DNA of 64,000 nucleotides from Prevotella sp. BV3P1 (GCF_000479005.1 NZ_AWXC01000041.1:1-64000); one strand, 5' to 3'; positions 51,518 to 61,742 are shown, counted from the stretch's first letter. The notes: generated by a model not told the origin, from the sequence alone. A program made the numbers and translations.

Positions 51518-53863
51518 ATGAAACAACTGTTCAATCTCAAATCCTATTTCACCTTCCTGTCGAGGAACAAGGTGTATACCGCCATTAATGTGTTCGGACT
51601 GAGTATCAGCTTTTCGTTCGTTATCCTCATTGGTCTGTACTATCAGCACGAAACGAGCATCGACAAAAACATCACGAACGTGGATAGGCTCTATCTGTTG
51701 GGCTGTGATTTTGAATCTAGTCAGATCAGCGGCACGTCGCGCGAGATTGTCAAGCTTCTGCAGAAGCAACTGCCGCAGATTGAGAAAGGATGTGCGTTTT
51801 ATGCCGATGACGAGCAGCATGTAACGACCGCCGACGAGGACAATGTGAAAGTGACCATGATGTACACCGACTCCACGTTCTACTCCATGTTCAATCAACC
51901 GCTTGTGGAAGGAGATGTCGCAACGGCTTTGAACGAACTGACCGACGTGGTTATTTCCCGGAAGTTGGCGCAGACGCTGTTCCGTAACGGCGATGCGATG
52001 GGCAAGGTGCTGACGGTGAAGAACCAGAAAGTGTATGTAAGGGGCATCTTTGAGAACATGAGCGGGACCTCTTTCCCCAACTGTGACATTATTGGGCGGT
52101 ACGAACTACTGCGCGAGCGTATACCTTGGCTCTTTAAGATTGACGGTAATTTCGGCAGTCCGGATGTGGTGTTGAGCTTGAGACCAGGCACAGATATCGG
52201 CGCATTGGAAAATAATGTTAACCGAATCCTGACAAAGATATACAAAGAAAATTTCAAGATTGACTGCAAGTTCCGCCTGATACCATTCAGCGAGAGCTAT
52301 TTTTCCGAATACTCTTCCAACGTATGCCAGCGCGGAAAGAGCGGCTTGGTTTATCTCATTTTCATTATCGGCCTCATCATCTTGGTGTTTTCGGTGATGA
52401 ACTACATTAACCTGACGGTCGCCCTGTCGGGCAACCGCTCCAAGGAAATGGCGACAAGAAGACTGTTGGGCAGCCGGAAGAGCGACATTCTCTGGCGGTT
52501 GGTCATCGAAAGTGTGTGCCTTTGCTGCTGCTCGGTAGTTCTTTCCGTGTTGTTGGCATGGGCTTCCATTCCTTATACCTGTCAGTTGTTGGATACCCAC
52601 ATCACCATCGCCGAGCTGTTCAGCCCCATCAACCTGTTGTCATTGGTAGGCATTGTGCTGGCAGTAGGTATATTGGCGGGTGTTCTGCCGGCGGTTATCC
52701 AGTCGCGCGTGAAACCCATCGACGTGGTTCGCGGCACCTTCCGCCGCCAGACCAAGATGCTATTCAGCAAGGTGTTCATCGTGGTGCAAAACGCCATCAC
52801 CATCATTTTCATTGCCATAGCGCTCATTGGCAGTCGACAGATTCGGCACCTCATCAATGCCCCGTTGGGCTATGACACCCGAGGCGTGATGGAAATCGGT
52901 GTTCCGCAGGATGCCCGCAAAGCCAATCTGTTTAAGAAAAACTTGCAACAACTGACACCAGTCAAGAAGGTTTCCGTCTGCTTGTGCTCGCCTCTCTTGG
53001 GCGGATTCAACCAGATGGTTTACATCGGCAAGAAGGAGGTGCGCTGCCAGCGCTTTTTTGCGGACAAGGATTACCTGCCATTGCTGGGCATCGAGGTGAA
53101 GAAACAATTTGCGCAGGGCGATTCCGCCAAGCTCTTTGTGTCGCCCAACTTCCACTCGGTAATGCAGTTGAAACCTGAAGAAAGGGCATTCCGCTATAAT
53201 GAGACTTACGAGCGGGAGCAAATCAACGGCATTCTGAATGATTTCCACCTTTACACCATTGATATGGACAAAGCTGACGATCTGGTGACAGTGGTTTACC
53301 TGTTCGACCAAATCACGCACGACAACTTTGTGAGTAATGTACTCATCAAGGTGGAAGGCGACGAGCAAGAAGCCTACCGACTGGTGCAGGAAACTTACAA
53401 GAAAGTTTATCATGAGGACTTGGCGCAGGAGTCGCCCTACCTCAGTCAGAAGATAGCCGAGGTGTATAAGGAGCAGACCCGCATCGTGCGCATCCTCACC
53501 ATCTTCTCGTTCCTTGCCGTTCTTATCTCGCTGTTGGGACTTGTCGCCATGTCCACCTACTTCATTCAGCAGCGCAGCAAGGAGATTGCCATCCGCAAGG
53601 TGTTTGGCTCCACGAGCAACCGGATTCGCCGAGACCTTATCCGCACCTTCCTCCAATATGTGGCCGTCGCTTTCATTATCAGCGTGCCTGTCATCTGGTA
53701 TTTCGCAGGCGAATGGATCAGCCGGTACAGTTACCGCATCGTGTGGTGGCCTTGGATTATCGTTGCTGGCATCCTCGTGCTGCTTATCTCGTTCTGCGCA
53801 GTGGCCGTTCAGAGCTATATGGCAAGTAATGAGAACCCGGTAAAGAATATCAAACAAGAGTAG
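51518..53863 (+). CDS. FtsX/MacB-type ABC transporter permease, paralogue 1
   Basis: 781 residues. A MacB periplasmic core domain follows helix 1. Two FtsX blocks of three or four helices follow, near 285-400 and 670-775, typical of Bacteroidota permeases without a fused ATPase. The N-terminal MKQLFNLKSYFTFLSRNKVY and the last 115 residues (from LVAMSTYFIQQRSKEIAIRKVFG to NPVKNIKQE) are almost identical to those of the next gene. The central part differs. It probably works with the other permeases, the HlyD and TolC proteins and the ATPase at 59516. Substrate unknown (peptide, lipoprotein or macrolide-like). Confidence 0.92.
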   Translation: MKQLFNLKSYFTFLSRNKVYTAINVFGLSISFSFVILIGLYYQHETSIDKNITNVDRLYLLGCDFESSQISGTSREIVKLLQKQLPQIEKGCAFYADDEQHVTTADEDNVKVTMMYTDSTFYSMFNQPLVEGDVATALNELTDVVISRKLAQTLFRNGDAMGKVLTVKNQKVYVRGIFENMSGTSFPNCDIIGRYELLRERIPWLFKIDGNFGSPDVVLSLRPGTDIGALENNVNRILTKIYKENFKIDCKFRLIPFSESYFSEYSSNVCQRGKSGLVYLIFIIGLIILVFSVMNYINLTVALSGNRSKEMATRRLLGSRKSDILWRLVIESVCLCCCSVVLSVLLAWASIPYTCQLLDTHITIAELFSPINLLSLVGIVLAVGILAGVLPAVIQSRVKPIDVVRGTFRRQTKMLFSKVFIVVQNAITIIFIAIALIGSRQIRHLINAPLGYDTRGVMEIGVPQDARKANLFKKNLQQLTPVKKVSVCLCSPLLGGFNQMVYIGKKEVRCQRFFADKDYLPLLGIEVKKQFAQGDSAKLFVSPNFHSVMQLKPEERAFRYNETYEREQINGILNDFHLYTIDMDKADDLVTVVYLFDQITHDNFVSNVLIKVEGDEQEAYRLVQETYKKVYHEDLAQESPYLSQKIAEVYKEQTRIVRILTIFSFLAVLISLLGLVAMSTYFIQQRSKEIAIRKVFGSTSNRIRRDLIRTFLQYVAVAFIISVPVIWYFAGEWISRYSYRIVWWPWIIVAGILVLLISFCAVAVQSYMASNENPVKNIKQE

Positions 53864-53912
53864 AGTAACGCCGAATGAGGTATCAGGTCTATTATCAAAA
53901 AAAGACGCAATT

Positions 53913-56300
53913 ATGAAACAGCTATTCAATCTCAAATCTTATTTCACCTTCCTGTCGCGGAACAAGGTGTACACCGCCATCAATGTGTTCGGACTGAGCA
54001 TCTCGCTCATGTTCGTGCTGCTCATCGGCGTCTATACCTGGCAGGAGAAGAGTGTCGATCGCCAGCACAGCAAGGGCGACCGCATCTATGCGATGGGGAT
54101 CGACTTCTATGAAGACCATGAAAAGGAACTTGGGTTCCACCATGCCATACTGAGTCGTTTCCGCAAGAATTATCCGGAAATAGAAAACACCTGTGGCTTT
54201 GTCGTCTCGGACATGCGGCTGCAAAAGGGAGATGAGTACTACAAGGCAACGGTGTTGGAGACCGATTCCACCTTCTTCTCCATGTTCGATTTCAAGCTGC
54301 TGCAGGGCGACAGGCAGACCTGTCTGAACGACCGGAACAACGTGGTTGTCACCAAGCGGTTTGCCAACAAATGGTTTGGCACGGAGGAGGTGCTCGGTCG
54401 CGAGATTACATGGAACGACGGCATTCGGTATCATGTCACCGGCGTGGTGGAGGATTTCGACAATACGATTATCAACAAGAACGTGGAAATGATTATCGAC
54501 TTCTCCTGGGAATGGTATCACAACACGGCAAACATGGACGAGTATTTCCCCAAGGCAGTGAATTTTTCGGGTGCAAGCATCTTCCTGCAAGTGAGAAAGG
54601 GCGCAAAGATGATGGGGCGAGAGAAAGAGTTCGGCAAATTCATTCACTCGTTCTGGCCTTATTTCGACAAGGCGCCCTTCTATTGCAGACCGTTCTTGGT
54701 GCCGCTGAACAAAATATATTTCTCTGGTTACGAGAGCTACAACGACAACTTGCGCACCGGAAACAGCCGACTGGTCAACCTGCTTTTCATTGTAGGCTTG
54801 GTGGTGCTGCTCTTTGCCATCATGAACTATATCAACCTCACGTTGGCACAATCGGGCTATCGTGCGCGAGAGATGGCGGCACGGCGTCTCTTTGGTGCAA
54901 AACGCAAGCACATCATCCTTCGGCTGATGATAGAAAGCTCAACGCTCTGTTTCATCTCCCTGCTGTTAGCAGTGTCGCTTGCGTTGGCTTTCGCCCCAAT
55001 GACTGGTCGCTTGCTCAGCACCACCATGGACATGCGTGTGCTCGCAACGCCTGCCGTCATCGGTCTGTTGCTTGCCTTCACGCTGCTCGTTGGCTTCATC
55101 TCGGGCATCTTCCCCGCCTACGTCTTGTCGAAAGCAAAGCCCATCGAGGTGGTGAGGGGAACCTTCAGGCACCGCACGAAGATGGTGCTGGGCAGGGTGT
55201 TCATCGTGGTTCAGAACATCATCACCATCGTGATGCTCGCCTGTGCCACCATCATGTCGTTGCAAATGCTGCACCTTGTGAACGCGCCATTGGGTTTCAA
55301 CACGAAGAACCTGATTTGCCTCTATCAAGGAGATGCTTTCAGCAGCACGGACTTCCCGGTATTCCTCAACAAGGTGAAACAGGTTTCGGGAGTGAAATTA
55401 GTGTCCTGTTCTGATGGTACCCCGCAGGACGGCGGCAACAACAATACAGTGACGGGAAAGGACAAGGTCTATTCTTTCCAAATGCTCATCGGCGATCCCA
55501 ACTATCTGAAGGTGTATGGACTGTCGCTAAAACATGACAATCACGTGGGACATCGCCCCGTCATTTATCTCAACGACCAGGCAGTAGGTGATTTGAAGAT
55601 GAAGCCCACGGACAGTCACATGAGTGATTTCTACAAACAAACAAAATTCTTTCTCTTCCCGGATGATGCGGCGTTTGGCGGCATTCTCAATGATTTCCGC
55701 CTGCGCAACATCACGGAGACCAAAGTATATCCGCTGTTGCTCTGCATCAAGGACAAGGTGGAGAACCCATGGAACGTTACGATTCAGTTTGAGGGAAATC
55801 CCGCTAAAACCTACAAGGAGATACAGCGCATATATAAAGAGGTGTTCCATGAGGAGCTAAACCAGGCACATCCGTTCGTTGACAAGAGCATTGAATCGGT
55901 GTTTGAGTCGGAGTTGAGACTTTCAAAGATCATCGCCCTCTTCGCTTTCATCGCCATCGTCATCTCGCTGTTGGGACTTGTCGCCATGTCTACTTACTTC
56001 ATTCAGCAGCGCAGCAAGGAGATTGCCATTCGCAAAGTGTTCGGCTCCACGAGCAACCGAATCCGCCGTGACCTCATCCGCACCTTCCTCCAATACGTGG
56101 GCGTCGCTTTCATTATCAGCGTGCCCGTCATCTGGTATACTATCAGCGAATGGATTAGCCAATACAGTTATCGTATCGTGTGGTGGCCTTGGATTATCGT
56201 TGCCGGCATCCTCGTGATGCTTATCTCGTTCTGCGCTGTGGCTATCCAAAGCTACATGGCCAGCAACGAGAACCCCGTCAAGAACATTAAACAAGAATAA
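53913..56300 (+). CDS. FtsX/MacB-type ABC transporter permease, paralogue 2
   Basis: 795 residues. Same architecture as paralogue 1: N-terminal helix, MacB periplasmic core (about 45-280), FtsX block near 290-410, second periplasmic region with its own sequence and C-terminal FtsX block ending NPVKNIKQE. At DNA level the last 350 bp are about 90% identical to those of the preceding gene, the middle much less. It follows paralogue 1 by 49 bp. It may pair with it or with the third permease as a heterodimer served by one ATPase. No Walker motifs; no extra domain. Confidence 0.92.
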   Translation: MKQLFNLKSYFTFLSRNKVYTAINVFGLSISLMFVLLIGVYTWQEKSVDRQHSKGDRIYAMGIDFYEDHEKELGFHHAILSRFRKNYPEIENTCGFVVSDMRLQKGDEYYKATVLETDSTFFSMFDFKLLQGDRQTCLNDRNNVVVTKRFANKWFGTEEVLGREITWNDGIRYHVTGVVEDFDNTIINKNVEMIIDFSWEWYHNTANMDEYFPKAVNFSGASIFLQVRKGAKMMGREKEFGKFIHSFWPYFDKAPFYCRPFLVPLNKIYFSGYESYNDNLRTGNSRLVNLLFIVGLVVLLFAIMNYINLTLAQSGYRAREMAARRLFGAKRKHIILRLMIESSTLCFISLLLAVSLALAFAPMTGRLLSTTMDMRVLATPAVIGLLLAFTLLVGFISGIFPAYVLSKAKPIEVVRGTFRHRTKMVLGRVFIVVQNIITIVMLACATIMSLQMLHLVNAPLGFNTKNLICLYQGDAFSSTDFPVFLNKVKQVSGVKLVSCSDGTPQDGGNNNTVTGKDKVYSFQMLIGDPNYLKVYGLSLKHDNHVGHRPVIYLNDQAVGDLKMKPTDSHMSDFYKQTKFFLFPDDAAFGGILNDFRLRNITETKVYPLLLCIKDKVENPWNVTIQFEGNPAKTYKEIQRIYKEVFHEELNQAHPFVDKSIESVFESELRLSKIIALFAFIAIVISLLGLVAMSTYFIQQRSKEIAIRKVFGSTSNRIRRDLIRTFLQYVGVAFIISVPVIWYTISEWISQYSYRIVWWPWIIVAGILVMLISFCAVAIQSYMASNENPVKNIKQE

Positions 56301-56302
56301 AT

Positions 56303-57034
56303 ATGAAAAAGAAAATCTTTTTTTGCATGACAGCTGTCCTTGTTTTGCTGTCATCATGTATCGTTGTACAAGCCAACTCATACGAGGCTGCCAATGACGA
56401 AAGCAGAGCTTACACGCTGAGAGATTTCTCGGCAATCGAAGTCTCCGGAGCCATCAATGTAGAGTTTGTGCAGAGTAACAATCAAAGCTACCGTGTAAAG
56501 GCGGTAGGTTCGCCCGACATATTGCCGAAGTTGCAGATGGAAGTGCGCAATCAAGTGCTGACCATCAAGCAAAAGTCTGACCCTGGCTTTCATTCAGGCA
56601 ATAATCACCTCACGGTTTATGTACAGGCACCCAACTTGCAGTCGGTCACGGCTTCCGGTGCGTGTGATGTGCTGATTCGGTCGCTCAATGCCTCGGCAGT
56701 GCGGTTGGAGGCACGCGGTTCGAGTGATATCAAGGTCAATCGGCTGGCGGCCAACAGCTTGGAAGTTCGCTTGCAGGGTTCTTCTGATGCTCGTCTGGCA
56801 GGGAAAGTGTCGAAAGCCGTATATACCTGTTCTGGTTCTTCTGATGTGAGAGCCTACGATCTCAAGGCGAAAGAGGTGTCGGCCACATGCTCTGGCTCGT
56901 CGGATGTCTATTGCTTCGTCACCCGTTCCGTCAGTGCCAAAGCCTCTGGCTCAAGCGACATCCGCATCAAGGGCAACCCCGTCCAGCGACAATTGGACAA
57001 ATCAGGGTCTTCGGATATTCACATATTACATTAA
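56303..57034 (+). CDS. DUF2807 (GIN-domain) putative lipoprotein
   Basis: 243 residues. The lipobox LSSC (Cys19) predicts a lipoprotein; cleavage at VQA-NS by signal peptidase I is the alternative. The mature part is a right-handed beta helix-like DUF2807/GIN domain: FSAIEVSGAINVEFVQ, then six GSSD turns (GSSDIK, GSSDAR, GSSDVR, GSSDVY, GSSDIR, GSSDIH) plus one GACD, spaced about 18-21 residues. It starts 2 bp after the permease stop and ends 11 bp before the third permease, so it belongs to the export operon. A periplasmic binding, sensing or structural role is possible. Confidence 0.88.
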   Translation: MKKKIFFCMTAVLVLLSSCIVVQANSYEAANDESRAYTLRDFSAIEVSGAINVEFVQSNNQSYRVKAVGSPDILPKLQMEVRNQVLTIKQKSDPGFHSGNNHLTVYVQAPNLQSVTASGACDVLIRSLNASAVRLEARGSSDIKVNRLAANSLEVRLQGSSDARLAGKVSKAVYTCSGSSDVRAYDLKAKEVSATCSGSSDVYCFVTRSVSAKASGSSDIRIKGNPVQRQLDKSGSSDIHILH

Positions 57035-57045
57035 TCATCTATACT

Positions 57046-59448
57046 ATGTTGCATCTTATCCAACAGTCTTGCCGCATGGCTTGGCGCAATCTCTTTCGCC
57101 CCAGGCAGCACAATGTGGCCAAGATTCTCTGTTTGGCACTGGGACTGAGTGTCAGTGCGGTCATCATTGCCGAGATTTATTACGAACAGACTTTCGACCA
57201 GTGTTATCCCGATTACGACCGTATTTGCCGTGTGACCGAAGGCTTCAAGATGAAAGCACAGGAGTTCACGGAGGGTTCGAATACGTCGGGCGGCGTGGTA
57301 CCGATGATGAAACGAACCATTCCGCAGGTGGAGCTGGCTACACGCACCAATCCAATCGTGACCGATGGAGAGGTGGAAACTGATGACAAAACACGTGTCC
57401 GTGCCGATGTCTACTTTGCCGACAGCTGCTTCTTCCGCATGTTTCCGGCCCGCATTCTCGAGGGTGATGCCGACCGGGCACTCACGGAACCGTTCTGTTG
57501 TGTGGTGAATCGTTCGACGGCAGAGCGCTTGGGCGGCAACGTTGTGGGTCGGCACATCGAGTCGAAGGAAATGCCGGGCCTGAAGTTGACCATCGTAGGT
57601 GTCTATGAGGATTATCCTCACAATTCAACATTCCACACCTATGATGTGATCGGATCAATGAATACGCAGAAGAATTTTAGCTTCGACGGTCAGGATAATC
57701 TGGTTGGCAACGACCGCTACAGCAGTTTCGTGCGTATCAGGAAAGGTGCCTCTCCCGATTCGTTGACGCCTCTTATACACCACATGATACAGACGCATTA
57801 CCCCGTCCAGGAACTGCGACAGTCCGGTGTATGGCTCATTTACAAGCTAACCCCCATATCGCGCTATTACACGGAGGCGGACAATGTGCGCCAAATGTTC
57901 TGGATTCTGTCGCTCCTAGCCATCATTCTGCTTTCGGCCTCGATACTCAACTATGTGCTTATCGTGGTGGGCAATTTGGTCAGCCGTGCCCGTGAGATGG
58001 CGGTAAGAAAATGCTATGGTGCCGGACGAGGAGCCGTCTACAGCATCACCTTCAGCGAAGTGTGCCTGCATCTCGTGCTTGCCCTCATGTTAGGAGCAGC
58101 TCTGTTGTGGGCTTGCCATGGCACAATCGAACAGTTGTTGTCGGCTCCGCTCTCTGTGTTGGTATTCAACCGTGGTGCGTGGATTTTGCTTTTAATTGCG
58201 TTGATGGTGCTCTTCGTGGGTGGTATCGTGCCCGGATGGCTTTACAACCGCATGCCCGTGACCCTTGCATTTCATGGCTATGTCGAGGCCAGGCGTCGCT
58301 GGAAGGTGGCACTTCTGGGACTTGAGTTTGCCATGGTAAGTTTCCTTTTAGGTCTGCTTTTCATTGTCAGCATGCAGTATAGGCATACGGTTGGCTTTGA
58401 CTTGGGCTATCAGTGTGCCGGTCTTGCGACTGTTAACATCACCGCGCTGCAGCCCGATGAACGCCAGACGGCATACGACGAGGTAGGCCGTATGAGCGGT
58501 GTGCGTCAGGTGTCGGCCTGCAATACGTTTCCATTCTATGGCATGAGTGGTAACAACGTAACTGTTCCCGGGGAAGAATCACAGCTGTTCAATATCGCCG
58601 ATCTCTACACCGTCGCCGACCATTACTTTGATGTGCTGCAGATTCCTGTTGTCGCAGGCCGTGTCTTCGCATCGGGCAGCGACAGTCTCAAGCAAGTAAT
58701 GGTGAGTCAGGACTTTGCCTCTATGATGAAGAAGCTGCGCGGATGGGACGACGTGGTGGGTAGGAAGGTGATTATCAGTGAACATAGCGGCAACGAAAAC
58801 AAAGACTTACTGACCATCGTAGGCGTCTATCGTGACATTCATCTCGGCAGTGCAGAGAACAATGGGAGGGACAGACCCTCTGTGATTTTCTACGGACGTG
58901 CGGCCAACTGGATGAACAATTACCTGCTGATTCAGCTGGACGATTTCAGCGCAGAGAAGCTGACCGACATCCAGATGCGGCTCCAGCGGTTCTTCCCGGG
59001 CAAAACAGTCATGGTCGAGAGCGTGGAGAACCTCAAGAACATGCAGTATGTTGCGACTCGCAACTTCCGTAACGGCGTGATGACGGTTGGCATCGTGGTG
59101 CTTTTCATCGCGCTGATGGGACTTATTGGTTATGTCAGCGACGAGGTGAACCGTCGTCACAAGGAAATAGCCATCCGCAAGGTGAACGGTGCGTGTGTGG
59201 GCGACGTGATGCGCATCTTTCAGCTGAACATCCTTCGTACCGCCATTCCTGCCGTGCTAATTGGGGCCGTCGGTGCCTACTGGGTAGCCGCACAGTGGCT
59301 GCAGCTCTATGACAACCGCATCGCGTTGACGGTGTGGCCGTTCCTCGTGACAATCGTCCTCGTGCTGCTCATCATCGTTGCCGTTGTGGCAATCAACTGC
59401 TGGCGTGTGGCCAACAGCAACCCGGTGGAGTATCTAAAACAAGAGTAG
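57046..59448 (+). CDS. FtsX/MacB-type ABC transporter permease, paralogue 3
   Basis: 800 residues from ATG at 57046; the frame opens earlier inside the DUF2807 gene, but MLHLIQQSCRMAWRNLFRPR is a typical permease start. Layout: helix 1, MacB periplasmic core, FtsX block about 285-430, second periplasmic domain, C-terminal FtsX block with KEIAIRKVNGA and ending NPVEYLKQE. It is clearly more diverged from paralogues 1 and 2 than they are from each other. Third permease of the operon; the ATPase gene follows after 67 bp. Confidence 0.92.
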   Translation: MLHLIQQSCRMAWRNLFRPRQHNVAKILCLALGLSVSAVIIAEIYYEQTFDQCYPDYDRICRVTEGFKMKAQEFTEGSNTSGGVVPMMKRTIPQVELATRTNPIVTDGEVETDDKTRVRADVYFADSCFFRMFPARILEGDADRALTEPFCCVVNRSTAERLGGNVVGRHIESKEMPGLKLTIVGVYEDYPHNSTFHTYDVIGSMNTQKNFSFDGQDNLVGNDRYSSFVRIRKGASPDSLTPLIHHMIQTHYPVQELRQSGVWLIYKLTPISRYYTEADNVRQMFWILSLLAIILLSASILNYVLIVVGNLVSRAREMAVRKCYGAGRGAVYSITFSEVCLHLVLALMLGAALLWACHGTIEQLLSAPLSVLVFNRGAWILLLIALMVLFVGGIVPGWLYNRMPVTLAFHGYVEARRRWKVALLGLEFAMVSFLLGLLFIVSMQYRHTVGFDLGYQCAGLATVNITALQPDERQTAYDEVGRMSGVRQVSACNTFPFYGMSGNNVTVPGEESQLFNIADLYTVADHYFDVLQIPVVAGRVFASGSDSLKQVMVSQDFASMMKKLRGWDDVVGRKVIISEHSGNENKDLLTIVGVYRDIHLGSAENNGRDRPSVIFYGRAANWMNNYLLIQLDDFSAEKLTDIQMRLQRFFPGKTVMVESVENLKNMQYVATRNFRNGVMTVGIVVLFIALMGLIGYVSDEVNRRHKEIAIRKVNGACVGDVMRIFQLNILRTAIPAVLIGAVGAYWVAAQWLQLYDNRIALTVWPFLVTIVLVLLIIVAVVAINCWRVANSNPVEYLKQE

Positions 59449-59515
59449 CAAAGGAACATCCGATTGACCGGACTACAAACCATAAAACATATAAAAACCA
59501 TAATATTTTAAGAAT

Positions 59516-60178
59516 ATGATTAAAGTAGAAAATTTAAGCAAATCGTTCCGTACGGAAGAAGTGGAGACCATTGCACTCAACAATGTGTCGTTCCAAGTAG
59601 AAGACAAGGAGTTTGTTGCCATCATGGGGCCTTCGGGCTGTGGCAAGTCAACCCTGCTCAACATCCTCGGACTGCTCGACAATCCCACGGGCGGCAAGTA
59701 TTGGTTAGGCGACAAGGAAGTGTCGGCGCTGAAGGAGAAAGATCGCACCGACGTGCGCAAGGGAGAGATAGGCTTCGTGTTCCAGAGCTTTAACCTCATC
59801 GACGAGCTCAACGTGGAAGAAAACATCGAGCTGCCCCTGACATACCTTGGCATGTCGAAGGTCGAGCGCAAGCAGAAAGTGAAGGACATCATGAAACGCA
59901 TGGGCATCAGTCACCGAGCCAAGCATTTCCCACACCAGCTCTCAGGCGGTCAGCAGCAGCGTGTGGCCATTGCGCGTGCCGTGGTATTTGGTCCGAAACT
60001 GATTCTCGCCGATGAGCCGACAGGTAATCTCGACTCGAAAAACGGTGCCGAGGTGATGGGCCTGCTCACCGAACTCAACCGCGAGGGAACCACCATCGTC
60101 ATGGTTACTCACAACGAGCATGACGCCTCCATCGCCCATCGCATCGTGCGACTGTTCGACGGACAAATTGTTGGTTGA
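59516..60178 (+). CDS. ABC transporter ATPase (LolD/MacB type)
   Basis: 220 residues. Walker [10 protein letters not shown] at 38-46, Q-loop VFQSFNL near 89-95, signature LSGGQ at 142-146, Walker B LILADEP at 162-168, H-loop His199. It is the standalone energiser of FtsX-type permeases and by position serves the three permeases upstream. MacB/LolD ATPases act by mechanotransmission on periplasmic partners. Last gene of the sigma-54 operon; an AT-rich 67-bp gap precedes it and a structured terminator follows. All ATPase motifs are intact. Confidence 0.96.
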   Translation: MIKVENLSKSFRTEEVETIALNNVSFQVEDKEFVAIMGPSGCGKSTLLNILGLLDNPTGGKYWLGDKEVSALKEKDRTDVRKGEIGFVFQSFNLIDELNVEENIELPLTYLGMSKVERKQKVKDIMKRMGISHRAKHFPHQLSGGQQQRVAIARAVVFGPKLILADEPTGNLDSKNGAEVMGLLTELNREGTTIVMVTHNEHDASIAHRIVRLFDGQIVG

Positions 60179-60186
60179 TTCAGGAG

Positions 60187-60247
60187 CAAAGCGTAAGCAA
60201 GCCAGGTGGCCTGACGGGCTGCTTTGGCAGAACGTGCTTACGCTTTG
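60187..60247. terminator. Terminator-like structure at the end of the exporter operon
   Basis: CAAAGCGTAAGCA (60187-60199) and its exact complement (60235-60247) form a 13-bp stem. The 35-nt loop contains inner pairs AGCC/GGCT and AGG/CCT. GGCCCTATAGCTTTTTC follows on the plus strand. It may also serve the convergent gene ending at 60279. Confidence 0.65.
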
Positions 60248-60278
60248 GCCCTATAGCTTTTTCGGACAATCGTAAAAC

Positions 60279-61742
60279 TCAGCGAGATCTTCTTTGCCAT
60301 ATCTTCCATCCACTCCAAAGACACCATACGCATGCCACGCCCATGAGGAAGATGTAAAATAGAGACGCCATGCTTAAAAAGGTAAAGATGCGTCCTGTGT
60401 GCACTTCTATGCAAACATTGCGTAATGACATCGGGAGCGTTGTCATGCTGTCGGGCATACGAAGACGAGAATTTCCCTTCTTAAAATCCACCACCATGTC
60501 AGCATCGTCCAAGTCTGATGAAAATCCTGCAATGGCGTGACTTCCAAAAGGACTCCCACTGACAGACTGCACCTTTTGATGCGTGAAATAGTCGGTGACG
60601 GACTGTTGCGCTCTATCCCATACATACATGCCGCTGAACGAACCTATCAGCCATGCGTTGCGATGAGTGTGTTGTTCGACATTGATACCCATGACGCTCA
60701 CAGGGGGCTGCACCTTCTCTCTTTGCGGAGTGTCGCCCAAGTGACGAAGAGAATAGAAACCGTCCGACGTACACAACAGCCAGTCGGCTTTATTCTCATC
60801 ATACCGCAGCGAACGCAGACAGCCATTCCATGGGTTGTCGCTATCCATGGAAGAAAAAGGTATGGGCGGTATTTTGCCAGAGGCTATGGCGATGAGCGCA
60901 GGCGGACGTAGCATCCAGCCAGTAATGGTAAGCAACAACAGAAAGAACATCGCACCTCGCCCCAACTTGTCGTGCCATGTTATCAGCCTTCGCTTCGTAC
61001 GTTTTGCTAACGATGAACGGGAACGAGGCGTAAAAGAATAATATACGCCTGAGATGGAGAGAAACAAGAGGATTAGTCCCACCGCATCGACAAAGAGCTT
61101 GCCAGCCATACCAAACAGTCCGCCTCCATGGAGAAGCCATATCGTTCGGAAGAGCGAAACCTTCCCTTGGTCTTTGTCTGTTTTCGTCAAGGTGATTTTT
61201 TGGAAGTCGTGGTAAGGAAAGCGAGACAGATAGACATAAGACCGCCCCGTGATAATGAGCGAGTCGCCCTTCTGTGTAATATCGCTCAACTTTTCATGCT
61301 TACCCTGAAGAATATCAACTTGTTCCCATACGCTATGGGGGGTCAAACGATACAAATGACGTTGGCTCATGGCGTATAGACTGCCATTGGGCATGACCGC
61401 CATTCCACGAATGTTTCTCAGGTCGGCACCCTTGGGCAACCCATGATTAAAGTCGGTTATCGTGTCTGCATCCTTCTCTTTCGCCCAAATGCCAGCGTTG
61501 CCATATATCAACAACGTGTTTCTCCATTTCTGCGTACCACGAAGCAATCCTTGGTTCCACTGACTATATCGATATTCTGAGGGTAACAGTGTTCTGCTGA
61601 TATCTATGCCTTGAAACAACTTGGCATGATTGAGTACTATTCCCGAGAGACAAAAGAGTATGACGAACGGAGCTAAGATAATTCCTAACCATTTATGTTG
61701 CCGTCTCCATGTTGTTTTCTTCATTCCAACTCCTTTCATCAT
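60279..61742 (-). CDS. PepSY-associated transmembrane (PepSY_TM) protein
   Basis: 487 residues with four membrane segments: HKWLGIILAPFVILFCLSGIVLNHAKLF near the N-terminus, two central ones (LFVDAVGLILLFLSISGVYYSF, LGRGAMFFLLLLTITGWML) and a C-terminal one (LFYIFLMGVACVWCLW). The conserved HKWLG, LHGG, GVYY and WHDKLGRG words are those of PepSY_TM proteins, often linked to iron or haem reduction. The ATG at 61742 overlaps the previous stop (ATGA); a second ATG at 61724 is preceded by AAAGGAG and is a good alternative start. Last gene of the leftward operon. Confidence 0.85.
   Translation of the reverse strand: MMKGVGMKKTTWRRQHKWLGIILAPFVILFCLSGIVLNHAKLFQGIDISRTLLPSEYRYSQWNQGLLRGTQKWRNTLLIYGNAGIWAKEKDADTITDFNHGLPKGADLRNIRGMAVMPNGSLYAMSQRHLYRLTPHSVWEQVDILQGKHEKLSDITQKGDSLIITGRSYVYLSRFPYHDFQKITLTKTDKDQGKVSLFRTIWLLHGGGLFGMAGKLFVDAVGLILLFLSISGVYYSFTPRSRSSLAKRTKRRLITWHDKLGRGAMFFLLLLTITGWMLRPPALIAIASGKIPPIPFSSMDSDNPWNGCLRSLRYDENKADWLLCTSDGFYSLRHLGDTPQREKVQPPVSVMGINVEQHTHRNAWLIGSFSGMYVWDRAQQSVTDYFTHQKVQSVSGSPFGSHAIAGFSSDLDDADMVVDFKKGNSRLRMPDSMTTLPMSLRNVCIEVHTGRIFTFLSMASLFYIFLMGVACVWCLWSGWKIWQRRSR

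Noticed and set aside
52760..53935. 391-codon minus-strand frame over the end of permease 1
   Set aside because: Antisense shadow that mirrors the conserved permease end; an analogous shadow occurs at the second permease, as duplication would predict.
56887..57045. Upstream extension of the third permease frame
   Set aside because: It overlaps the DUF2807 gene in another frame; the permease family starts at MLHLIQQSCRMAWRN (57046).
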